NCBI RefSeq assembly: GCF_009711935.1
Contig: NZ_VIKX01000070.1
Coordinates: forward strand, 22,541-86,540
Direction of reading: 5' to 3'
DNA length: 64,000 nt
Source: Dolichospermum sp. UHCC 0259
GTDB lineage: Bacteria; Cyanobacteriota; Cyanobacteriia; Cyanobacteriales; Nostocaceae
Positions 18,394-25,479 of the stretch are shown one piece after another (position 1 is the stretch's first letter; each line of letters opens with the position of its first letter). The notes under the pieces were generated by a model. That model was not told the origin of the DNA, searched no databases, and worked only from the letters and a program-made list of their open reading frames with translations. Both the position numbers and the translations under genes were made by a program.

Positions 18394-20619
18394 TTATGAT
18401 GTGGGTGGCTGTTCTGGGAACATACATTTATCTGAGTCACAACCGCTAGGGCCTGCTTCTGATAATTCTCCTAAATCGTAACGACTTAGGACTCCACAGA
18501 AATCATCTGTTCTGCGTCTAGCTTTGACTTCTTTAGATAAGCGTTCGTAAGTGGCTTTGTCTATGGGTTCAAAGGGGAGACGGGGGAAGGATTGCAAGTC
18601 GTCAAATCGGGCTAACAACGCAGCAGAAATATATCCTTCATCATTTTGGATAGCTTCATAGATGCGTGTTCCCAATAGTTCAACTTCCTCAGAACGGAGT
18701 TCTAGGGTGGCTGAGGTGTTATGGGTGACGTAATGGCTCTGGACTTGCATCACAAAGTCTAATTGCGCCAAAACGGAAAACTGAGATACATCAATAACAT
18801 CAGCACCGGGTAAGTCAGCCCAAGATACAGCGACGGGGATTTCGACTAACCATTCTGTACACCGAGGATCAAAAGGATCGTTGAGGAGGTTGCCGTTTTC
18901 GTCTTTGTCTGATTGGGAGGGGATGACGTTGTAACCGTAGTCTATACAAGCTAGGGCTACAGGGTCATTTTTACGGAAGGTAATGCGACGGATGAATCTT
19001 TGGGCTTTGGGGGGATGCCAACCGGGAGAAGCGCCTGTTAAGAGGGATTTGGTATTGTGAGATTTCAGCGCTCCTTGCCAGTACCAAGAATCGTCATCAT
19101 TTACACCTGCCACTGCAAAGTCATAGCTGTAATCAGGTATGGTTTCAAATTCAATAGCAGCCACTCGATAGGGACTAAAGGCAAATTGACGTTTTGGTGC
19201 AAATAAAGGACGTAAACTACACTTACGACTATGGATATTGAGATAAGCCAGTGATTCTGGTTGAGACAACATTCGGCTTAAGGATAAACCCCACATATTT
19301 TTAGTTTTCTGTAGGTTCTCTCCCTGGGTGTTATGGAAAATTGAGAAGCAGAGTCCGACGGCTTCACCTACTTGTTGCAAGTTGCGGATGAATGCTTCAC
19401 TAGCGGAGTCAATTGATAATGATCCTTTCTCACGGACACAGCCATCTGTATCAATGAGACCACAGAAAAATGACAGGATTGTTTCTCGTGATGAACGACG
19501 GATTGCTTGGGGAATCCGGTCAAGATCAATACTATGAGATTTGTCTAGTTGATTGAGTTTCAGCCAATCAAACAGTTGTTTGCAAGCAAAAGTTAGTTCT
19601 CCTCGTGAGTTGTCATTGCGAGGATCGTAACTAACAGTTCCAGTTAGTCCAAACCATTTGGAGGAAATGGTTTGTAGTCGTTCTACTAGATCAAATTCTT
19701 GAGCATTAAAGGCAAAACGAATCCGATATTTGTTTTCACTGAAAGCACCGTCTCCAAACAAGCAACCCAAAAAGTAGCCAATTTCCGGGTTAAGGGTGGT
19801 GGGAGTAACAATATCTTTGACTAAGACACCTCGGCTATGTCCTTCTGTTTCTTGACGGTAATCACGAGTGTATGGTCGCGGGTTAATACTCAAAAGTAGA
19901 GCATCTTCTTGTTTGCTGTATTCTCCAAGAGAATAGGTGATTTCCATTCCGATGGTTAGTTGGTCAGCACGTACCCAAGCATTATCTACGTTGAGACGAT
20001 GGTTAGGAGTCATGCGTAAGACTCGACCATTATTTAAGGTGATGCGGACTAGGTTTAGAGGCTGATTGGCGATCGCTTTATCTGCTGCTATCCCTTGACG
20101 AACACTCAGGTCTAATCCTTCTGTTTCGCCACTGCCGGCATCTATAATTTCATCAGCGTAAAGTAACCCTTGATCAAATATCCGTAAGGCTGTGCGATCT
20201 AGACAACCGGCTGGCTGAACTGTGGTACAACGGTTGGGACGTTTGATATTGTGGCGATCGCAATATTCCCACACTACTTTATGGACGACATCTTTCCAGA
20301 AGTTGAGATATTTTTGCTCACCACGTTTAAAAATCAGTCCTTCAGGAGTTTCGGGTCTTCCTGCTTCCCACCAGCGTAACCAATCTGTACCAAAAGCATG
20401 AACAAAGAAATCAAATAAACCAGTGAAGGATACACCGACAATGGGATCTAATTCCCGGCTGTATTGATAGCGGGGTTCGAGAAATTGGTGATTTAACAGG
20501 GCGACGACAGAAAGCGCCCCAGCGGTAAATGCTTCTTCTTGTTCTTTATAGTTGTCGGGGTCAAGTTGGTTTAAGTGTACCTCAGCCAAATTACAGTGGA
20601 AGTTAGCACCAATAATCTC
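18394..20619 (-). CDS. nrdJ: Adenosylcobalamin-dependent ribonucleotide reductase, exon 2 (contains an intein)
   Basis: Second exon of class II ribonucleotide reductase, which reduces ribonucleotides using coenzyme B12. It opens in frame with EIIGANFHCNLAEVHLNQLD directly after the intron 3' end, completing the split motif NPCG/E. After removal of a 384-residue intein (20205-19054) the flanks join as VQPAG and TKSLLTGASPGW, the conserved substrate/phosphate loop. The extein part is 357 residues, and with exon 1 gives about 766, normal for the family. The C-terminal cysteines used for re-reduction are in CDSDKC. Read without splicing, an ORF finder would start falsely at 20589. Confidence 0.93.
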   Translation of the reverse strand, partial: EIIGANFHCNLAEVHLNQLDPDNYKEQEEAFTAGALSVVALLNHQFLEPRYQYSRELDPIVGVSFTGLFDFFVHAFGTDWLRWWEAGRPETPEGLIFKRGEQKYLNFWKDVVHKVVWEYCDRHNIKRPNRCTTVQPAGCLDRTALRIFDQGLLYADEIIDAGSGETEGLDLSVRQGIAADKAIANQPLNLVRITLNNGRVLRMTPNHRLNVDNAWVRADQLTIGMEITYSLGEYSKQEDALLLSINPRPYTRDYRQETEGHSRGVLVKDIVTPTTLNPEIGYFLGCLFGDGAFSENKYRIRFAFNAQEFDLVERLQTISSKWFGLTGTVSYDPRNDNSRGELTFACKQLFDWLKLNQLDKSHSIDLDRIPQAIRRSSRETILSFFCGLIDTDGCVREKGSLSIDSASEAFIRNLQQVGEAVGLCFSIFHNTQGENLQKTKNMWGLSLSRMLSQPESLAYLNIHSRKCSLRPLFAPKRQFAFSPYRVAAIEFETIPDYSYDFAVAGVNDDDSWYWQGALKSHNTKSLLTGASPGWHPPKAQRFIRRITFRKNDPVALACIDYGYNVIPSQSDKDENGNLLNDPFDPRCTEWLVEIPVAVSWADLPGADVIDVSQFSVLAQLDFVMQVQSHYVTHNTSATLELRSEEVELLGTRIYEAIQNDEGYISAALLARFDDLQSFPRLPFEPIDKATYERLSKEVKARRRTDDFCGVLSRYDLGELSEAGPSGCDSDKCMFPEQPPTS
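19054..20205 (-). mobile_element. Intein in NrdJ with LAGLIDADG homing endonuclease
   Basis: 384 residues from Cys1 (CLDRTALRIF) to the terminal HN, followed by Thr as the first C-extein residue. Splicing blocks are visible: block B as MTPNHRL near residue 60, a C-terminal block ending WQGALKSHN, and a block F-like YSYDFAVAGVNDD. The endonuclease part carries two LAGLIDADG helices, LGCLFGDGAF and FCGLIDTDGC, so it looks able to home. Boundaries follow from the conserved extein QPAG/TKSLLTGA. Penultimate His and final Asn are intact, as is the Thr nucleophile, which suggests active splicing. Confidence 0.94.
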
Positions 20620-21775
20620 CAGTTTTGTTATCCTAGAGGCTTTTTATCCTCTAGTTCTACAGGTTCTATATTCCCTGTAGCTCCGCGTACCTTTTGTACG
20701 TATGACTGTAAATGATAGAGAAATTCTTTTCGACTACAGGGTTTTCCCACAACAATTTGGCAGATAGTTCTAATGTCCAAAATGTTATGTTCCTTTTGAA
20801 TTGAATCCCACAAAGGCTGAAAGAAGCTTTTGAGCTTGTTTAGTTTTAAAGAGAATAGTTGATCCGAATTGTCTAATGCGAAAGAATAGGCCAATGCTTG
20901 GACACCTGAATTTGTGAATGAAGTTTTGCCATGCTGTGCTTGGATTGAACAATGCTTTGAGCAAAAACGCCTTTGAGATGCCTTATGTTGTATCACCTCA
21001 AAGTTTTGTTGGCATAATTCACAAATTAAAGTATATCTAGGAGCTATAAGTCCTGTTTTCTGTCCTTTTCGAGATTGGTGATAAGCTTTTCGCTTTGGAC
21101 TATTGAGAAACTTTTCCTTAAATTCAGGATCTGCAAATCTAGCTTTTGCCTTAGCACTAATTTTATCTTTGGTTTCCTCAGTTTGAGTAACACCATACAT
21201 TGGGTTTTTACTCCCAAAGCTATTCATGCCTCTGACTTTAGCAAATGATTTCCATTCCTGTTTCAAGTGTTCAAATACAAAAGGAGTGGGCTTGATAAGT
21301 TGTCTTAAGTCTTTTTCTTGCAGAATGGTAACTTTTACATTGTACTCAGACTGAAAAAGCTGAACTTTTGGCAGGTCATACGTAAAGTTGAAAGCACCCT
21401 TGATTTCAACATATTCACCTGTCTCCAAGAGGAAATCAGGTTTATACCTGACTCCATTGGAGAGTGTATAAGTTTTGTGTTCGTATGTCCAACCAATGTT
21501 CATATAGTCCAAGTATCTTGCGTAAATGTATTCAAGACTAGACCGGAGACAATGCTCACCGTAAAAACCCGAGTAGCCATAAAAATTACTTGTCATACGT
21601 ACCCCCACACTCTTGGAGATTTATATTCTAGAAAACAATTTTCATTGCAATCTAGTTTCACTCTCTACGCTGTACGGTGTCAACAGCTTTTTAGTTCCAT
21701 TGATTACCACGGGATTAGCTTCTCAGCTTTCCCCGTATTTGCGGGGTTTTTTACGTGAGGCAAGTATTACAAAAT
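20620..21775 (-). mobile_element. Group I intron in nrdJ
   Basis: A 1156-base insertion separates exon codons GGT (21778-21776) and GAG (20619-20617). The upstream exon ends in U and the intron ends in G, as group I introns require. P1 can be drawn: exon CGTGTGGT pairs with intron GCCTCACG (21762-21755), with a terminal U.G wobble at the splice site and one U-U mismatch. A P2-like hairpin CCCCGCAAATACGGGG follows, and a perfect CTAGAGG/CCTCTAG hairpin (20633-20654) precedes the 3' end like P9. I could not fold the P3-P8 core by eye. The intron encodes a homing endonuclease. Confidence 0.87.
20628..21596 (-). CDS. Intron-encoded PD-(D/E)XK homing endonuclease with NUMOD3-like region
   Basis: The frame opens at 21608 (GTG), but ATG 21596 (MTSNFYGYSGFYG) is the likelier start. 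The nuclease core reads RYKPDFLLETGEYVEIKG: Asp58, Glu68 and Lys70 (counting from 21608) fit PD-(D/E)XK, with Glu26 upstream. This resembles intron endonucleases of the I-Ssp6803I kind rather than LAGLIDADG enzymes. A NUMOD3-type DNA-binding segment follows (GSKNPMYGVTQTEETKDKIS, about 132-151), then a zinc-finger-like CELC...RRFCSKHC (about 200-227). The stop lies eight bases from the intron 3' end, so the reading frame overlaps the 3' structural part of the ribozyme. Confidence 0.88.
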   Translation of the reverse strand: MTSNFYGYSGFYGEHCLRSSLEYIYARYLDYMNIGWTYEHKTYTLSNGVRYKPDFLLETGEYVEIKGAFNFTYDLPKVQLFQSEYNVKVTILQEKDLRQLIKPTPFVFEHLKQEWKSFAKVRGMNSFGSKNPMYGVTQTEETKDKISAKAKARFADPEFKEKFLNSPKRKAYHQSRKGQKTGLIAPRYTLICELCQQNFEVIQHKASQRRFCSKHCSIQAQHGKTSFTNSGVQALAYSFALDNSDQLFSLKLNKLKSFFQPLWDSIQKEHNILDIRTICQIVVGKPCSRKEFLYHLQSYVQKVRGATGNIEPVELEDKKPLG

Positions 21776-23002
21776 ACCACACGGATTTAAGCCAAATCTA
21801 CCTGTTCTATGTTCTAGCTCATCAGCATCAATTTCAGGATGGTATTCTTGTATCCATTCTTTGGCTTTTCCTTGCTCGTAAGCCTGCAAAAAGTCTTTTT
21901 TGATTTCTGGTGTATTTAATAAATCAGCATTAGCTCTAGCGACAGCTTCACCTGCCCATTGAATTGCCCCTTCACCACTGTAATATTGTTTACGTACAGC
22001 AGCAATGGACTCTTCTAGGGTTGGTTTGCGGTGAAAGACTCTGGTATGGTTGGCCATTCGCAAAGAATCGCGTTCTGGATCTATGCGCCAGTTTCCTTCT
22101 GTGTCTTGTTGCCAGAGGTTATCTTTGGCAGTTGCGCCTTGTTCATCTTCGGAAACGAATTGTCTCATGCCCGCGCTTCTACGGATATTGCCAGCAACAA
22201 TTGTTACAGCGGCTTCATCAATTAATAAACAGCATTCAACTGAATTTAATTGTCTGCCTATTGCCTTATTGAGAATAGAGGCGCAACGCTGATACAATCC
22301 AGGCAACTTCACAGGGTTAGCCATGCCGCCAAAACCTTTGAGGGTTTCCCCAGATTGGCGGACATCGCTAATATCAACAATTACCTGAACGTCACCTGTG
22401 AAGCGTTCATCGGTAGAAAGTTCTAACAGGGTTTGATAGGATTTTACCCAACCTTCCCGGCTGTCTCCAACGTGGATAATAGCGGTGTTTGCTTCTATAT
22501 GGGTTTGTGTAAATTCACGACGCTGTTCTTTAGGAGTGCTGCCAATTTCACCTTTGATGGTGATAGTTAGGCGATTACGGATAGGGGGAAGTTGATTAAT
22601 ATACTGTGGTTCAATGATAGCACCTGTACCGCAGCCCATCATGGCTAGATCCATCATCAATCCAAAAGCACTCCAGTCTACAAGGTTGGTAGAGGTGCAG
22701 TTATAAGCACCGGAGAAGTTTTTGGGTTTGGTTAACCAATCTGTACCCCCAACCCACATCCAGCGCCCACTGGGGAGGGATTTCATGTTTCGCTGCATCT
22801 TGTCTAAAATGGCAGCTTCTTCACGGGTGAGTTTTCCCAGTTCTACTAAACCGCGTAAAGTGCGATCGCACACCTGCTCCCATGTTTCCCTTAAACCTGC
22901 CTCTGTCCGACGGCTGTAGGTTCTAAAAAACACTGGATTGGCTGCTGGGGCTGATTCTGGAAAAGTTGCACCCTGACGTTGACGTTCAAGTTCTCGAACC
23001 AT
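21776..23002 (-). CDS. nrdJ: Adenosylcobalamin-dependent ribonucleotide reductase, exon 1
   Basis: First exon, 409 residues from ATG 23002 (MVRELERQRQGATFPE) to FGLNPCG, where the group I intron interrupts the active-site motif NPCGE. Typical class II features are RTYSRRTEAGLRETWEQV (about 27-44), LPSGRWMWVGG, YNCTSTNLVDW, and MDLAMMGCGTGAI with the substrate-binding cysteine region. Unspliced translation runs only three codons into the intron (GIL then TAA). A functional enzyme requires RNA splicing and then protein splicing. The gene is divergent from the RRM gene. Confidence 0.94.
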
Positions 23003-23470
23003 GATAAAGTATGATTGCTTGTGGACAAACTATGACTATACGCCAAGTAGATTTAGGATTAAAGATTGAAAAATTTACCACTTTGCGCTATAGCTTAGTT
23101 TGTGTCAATTATAACTATATTTTTGTTTTTTGTTTAAGTATAAAAACCTGACAGTGCATTATCAAGGTAATAGAATCTCAAGATTTTACCTCTAAGTTTT
23201 CGCGGAATGGGCCATCTGTGTAATAGTGCTGTTTGTGTAATTTTTACGTTGATAATCAGATATTGTAAAATACCACACATCGAACCAATGCAATAATCAG
23301 TTATGATATTAGAGATATGCGTATGCCCAGGCTAGTGGCATCTTCAATTGTAGATCAGTTATCCGTCAAGGTTTACGCTCTATAATTTTTGTTGTCTCTG
23401 AAATCAGACTTGCAAAGTGTCTGTTTTATGCCTGAACTATCGCCCCTTGTTGAAAATTACGTGATACATA
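23003..23470. other. Divergent promoter region of nrdJ and the RRM gene
   Basis: 468 bases, AT-rich, no gene. It probably holds the leader of the RRM gene, since cold-regulated rbp genes usually have long leaders. The only notable element is TATTGTAAAATACCACAC (23262-23279), which resembles the intron/exon junction at 21765-21780. No cobalamin riboswitch box is evident. Confidence 0.5.
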
Positions 23471-23755
23471 ATGACTATTTACGTTGGAAATCTCTCCTAC
23501 CAAGCTACCGAAGCAGACCTAAAAAGCGTATTTGCTGATTATGGCGAAGTTAAAAGAGTTGTGTTACCTACAGACCGTGAAACCGGAAGACTGCGGGGCT
23601 TTGCCTTTGTTGACATGATGGACGATAGTCAAGAAGACAAAGCTGTTACAGAATTAGATGGTGCAGAATGGATGGGTCGTCAATTGAGAGTTAACAAAGC
23701 AAAACCACGAGAGGATAACCGAAGAGAGGATAACCGACGAGGTAGTTGGGGGTAA
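23471..23755 (+). CDS. RNA-binding protein, single RRM domain
   Basis: 94 residues. RNP2 is TIYVGNLSY at the N terminus and RNP1 is LRGFAFVDM (about 45-53). The short basic tail (KPREDNRREDNRRGSWG) lacks a long glycine-rich part. Cyanobacterial Rbp proteins of this type are cold- or light-induced and bind U-rich RNA; some help mRNA localisation. The leader is long and the gene stands next to the NsiR1 array. Confidence 0.93.
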   Translation: MTIYVGNLSYQATEADLKSVFADYGEVKRVVLPTDRETGRLRGFAFVDMMDDSQEDKAVTELDGAEWMGRQLRVNKAKPREDNRREDNRRGSWG

Positions 23756-23935
23756 AAAAACCAGATTTTTAACTAAACAAGCAATTAGATAGTTAAAGTT
23801 TGCTAATCTAGGTTGGCTATGGATAATAGGTAACTGGTAAGATTATTTTATTACCTATTGCCTATTATTTCCTAAGTAATAATTTCCCTTAAATTCCGAT
23901 ACTGTACCTTATGAATCTGCAATAGGCTATACTAA

Positions 23936-24076
23936 GGACAGATATATAAAGAAATAATTAAGAGTCCTATTATCTATCGCGGTGATCATTCTCAAATTAG
24001 AGCCAGGGATCACAATGGAATGAAAGTGATTCTGAAAAAGTTGTCAGATTGGTTCATTCGCAAGTCTGATATTTAG
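23936..24076 (+). pseudogene. Possible decayed fragment of a Ser/Thr kinase N-lobe
   Basis: A 46-codon frame between TAA and TAG reads GQIYKEIIKSPIIYRGDHSQ... ending GMKVILKKLSDW. This matches the pattern of the first beta-strands and the VILK lysine of the hybrid Ser/Thr kinases common in Nostocales (GYxI-x-VYRG-VILK). There is no start codon and no continuation downstream. Read as a relic only; chance is possible over this length. Confidence 0.3.
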
Positions 24077-24254
24077 GCAATCACGAACTGTATTCTGTGG
24101 TAAAGCTGTAGGATAAACAACAATGCTCGCCATTGCGTCAGCTAATATTACAGTCTGTAAGTGCGACTAGCCAAAGTTACTAAAAACTTATTGAGTATGG
24201 ATATTGCCAGAGACTTGTTTTGATGATAGGGTAGGTTGAGTTTCAGTTTTCAAG

Positions 24255-24314
24255 AAAAAACCCCCAGTGGATGTTAGCCAGCTAGGGGAGTTTAGTTATC
24301 AGGGTGCATCTACC
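24255..24314 (-). ncRNA. nsiR1: NsiR1 copy 1
   Basis: Predicted 60-base RNA. TCCGGA at 24345-24350 ends 30 bases before the deduced first base. The 3' hairpin CCCCTAGCTGGC...CCACTGGGGG precedes TTTTTT. This copy is more diverged, with its own upstream sequence. Confidence 0.82.
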
Positions 24315-24425
24315 AACTAAATGTTCTCAAGTGCATAACGATATTCCGGATAAATTTATATTTAACAAGTTTGTTTTGAGTTCAGGGGTCAACTAACCAG
24401 AGGTTTTTGACAACGGTAGGAAAAG

Positions 24426-24484
24426 AAAAAACCCCCAGAGGTGTTAGCCAGCTAGGGGAAGTTAGTTATCAGGGTGCATCTACT
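24426..24484 (-). ncRNA. nsiR1: NsiR1 copy 2
   Basis: Predicted 59-base RNA with promoter motif TCCGGA at 24515-24520. A 7-bp stem, CCCCTAG with CTGGGGG, is followed by TTTTTT. It is identical to copy 3 over the transcript. Confidence 0.87.
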
Positions 24485-24569
24485 TGTTAATTGTTCTAGG
24501 TTTCTATGTGATGCTCCGGAAAAAAAATGGGTATAGGGCAATAATTGTGTGGTGCTAATTACAGACAAG

Positions 24570-24628
24570 AAAAAACCCCCAGAGGTGTTAGCCAGCTAGG
24601 GGAAGTTAGTTATCAGGGTGCATCTACT
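24570..24628 (-). ncRNA. nsiR1: NsiR1 copy 3
   Basis: Same transcript sequence as copy 2, with TCCGGA at 24659-24664. The spacer between copies 2 and 3 is repeated exactly between copies 3 and 4, pointing to recent unequal exchange. Confidence 0.87.
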
Positions 24629-24713
24629 TGTTAATTGTTCTAGGTTTCTATGTGATGCTCCGGAAAAAAAATGGGTATAGGGCAATAATTGTGTGGTGCT
24701 AATTACAGACAAG

Positions 24714-24772
24714 AAAAAACCCCCAGAGGTGTTAGCCAGCTAGGGGAAGTTAGTTATCAGGGTGCATCTACT
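24714..24772 (-). ncRNA. nsiR1: NsiR1 copy 4
   Basis: Same transcript as copies 2 and 3, but the promoter-side sequence differs (AATGAACAGTTAAC before the start). TCCGGA is at 24803-24808, again 30 bases before the first base. Confidence 0.87.
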
Positions 24773-24844
24773 TGTTAACTGTTCATTGTTTTTAACTTAT
24801 GCTCCGGAAAAAATTACCCAAAAATTGCTGTTTGTCACATACCG

Positions 24845-24904
24845 AAAAAATTCCTGTGGCTGGTGGTTGGGTAGGGGAGTTGGTTGTTGGGATCTTATCT
24901 ACTT
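24845..24904 (-). pseudogene. Degenerate NsiR1 unit (copy 5)
   Basis: The outline AAGTAGATAAGATCCC...CTCCCCTACCC...TTTTTT is still visible, but the hairpin no longer pairs well and no TCCGGA precedes it. Probably not expressed. Confidence 0.6.
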
Positions 24905-24928
24905 AATAGTTTATCTACAAATGCTTAG

Positions 24929-24958
24929 AAACGTTCTTGTCACCCAGGAACGTTTTTT
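24929..24958 (+). terminator. Plus-strand intrinsic terminator inside the NsiR1 array
   Basis: AAACGTTC (24929-24936) pairs with GAACGTTT (24948-24955), continuing into TTTTTT. It points towards hetF and would stop plus-strand transcription entering from the array side, or attenuate a long hetF leader. Confidence 0.7.
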
Positions 24959-24971
24959 ATTTACCAAAATG

Positions 24972-25035
24972 AAAAAAGAAAACCCCTAGTGAATTTTGGT
25001 CAACTAGGGGGATTGAAGATCAAGGTGCATCTACC
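24972..25035 (-). ncRNA. nsiR1: NsiR1 copy 6 (hetF-proximal, diverged)
   Basis: TCCGGA at 25066-25071 again ends 30 bases before the start. The transcript has a stronger 8-bp hairpin CCCCTAGT/ACTAGGGG and then TTTTCTTTTTT. This copy is nearest to hetF and lies antisense to any hetF leader that starts upstream of 25035. Confidence 0.8.
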
Positions 25036-25071
25036 AATAAACAGTTCTTTCCGGGGATCAAGCAATCCGGA

Positions 25072-25479
25072 TAAAGTCATGGCAGCCCAATAGGTATAAA
25101 ACCTTTGTTAAACACATCTGAAACATTAGCATGGCAAAATACATCTAAGGTATTGGCAGGGTTAGTCACTTATGACATTATTCTCAAAGGCAATACTGCT
25201 AATTGTTCTATATTTCTTTCTGTGGGGTGAACGGGATCATGTTTGCCGATGCCAGAACAGTTAATGTTTAGGGCATATAATTACAATGGATAGAGATTTA
25301 AATGTGGGTTATAACCTACTGAATGTACGAAAGGAATTTGTACGGTTGGCTGATCCGAAAGTTACGCACGTGGACAAGAAGTAGTATTCTACCTTGGTGG
25401 AGGCGGGAAATAAACAGCAATGTATGGCTTGCGCCACGTTGTGCTATCAGCATTGTCTAAGTTTTATGGAGCAGAAATT
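25072..25479. other. hetF upstream region
   Basis: 408 bases between the last NsiR1 promoter and hetF. No further gene is seen. A 28-base dispersed repeat (25423-25450) lies just before the proposed GTG start. GGCATATAATTAC at 25273-25285 offers a -10-like TATAAT for a hetF promoter. Confidence 0.45.
25423..25450. repeat. Dispersed short repeat, copy 2, at the hetF 5' end
   Basis: Shares 23 of 28 positions with 10596-10623. Because it overlaps the first codons of the longer open frame (from 25420), it argues that hetF truly begins downstream, at GTG 25480. Confidence 0.6.

Larger units (their letters stand above)
24255..25071 (-). repeat. NsiR1-type tandem sRNA array upstream of hetF
   Basis: Five similar units and one degenerate unit, each running on the minus strand as: TCCGGA, 30 bases, conserved G(G/A)TAGATGCACC, then a C-rich/G-rich hairpin and a T-run. 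Units 2, 3 and 4 begin exactly 144 bases apart and are nearly identical. NsiR1 in Nostoc PCC 7120 is known as an approximately 60-base heterocyst-specific RNA encoded in tandem repeats upstream of hetF, and TCCGGA at -35 is its known promoter element. The position, size, motif and terminator here all agree. TCCGGA is palindromic, so the strand is deduced from the terminator and the constant spacing. Confidence 0.9.

Noticed and set aside
18394..19053. C-terminal nrdJ part as pseudogene because of interruptions
   Set aside because: All splice junctions restore the frame exactly, and the redox cysteines are intact.
20589..20619. Treating 18394-20589 as a complete 731-residue gene starting at TTG
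   Set aside because: The TTG is an internal Leu codon; the frame continues upstream to the intron boundary and completes the RNR motif.
23003..23100. Cobalamin riboswitch in the nrdJ leader
   Set aside because: No B12-box-like GCCACTG or related core is visible, and B12-dependent enzymes are not usual targets of such repression.
24255..25035. CRISPR array
   Set aside because: Units are about 60 bases, spacers between units 2-4 are identical, and each unit has its own promoter motif and terminator; no cas genes are present.
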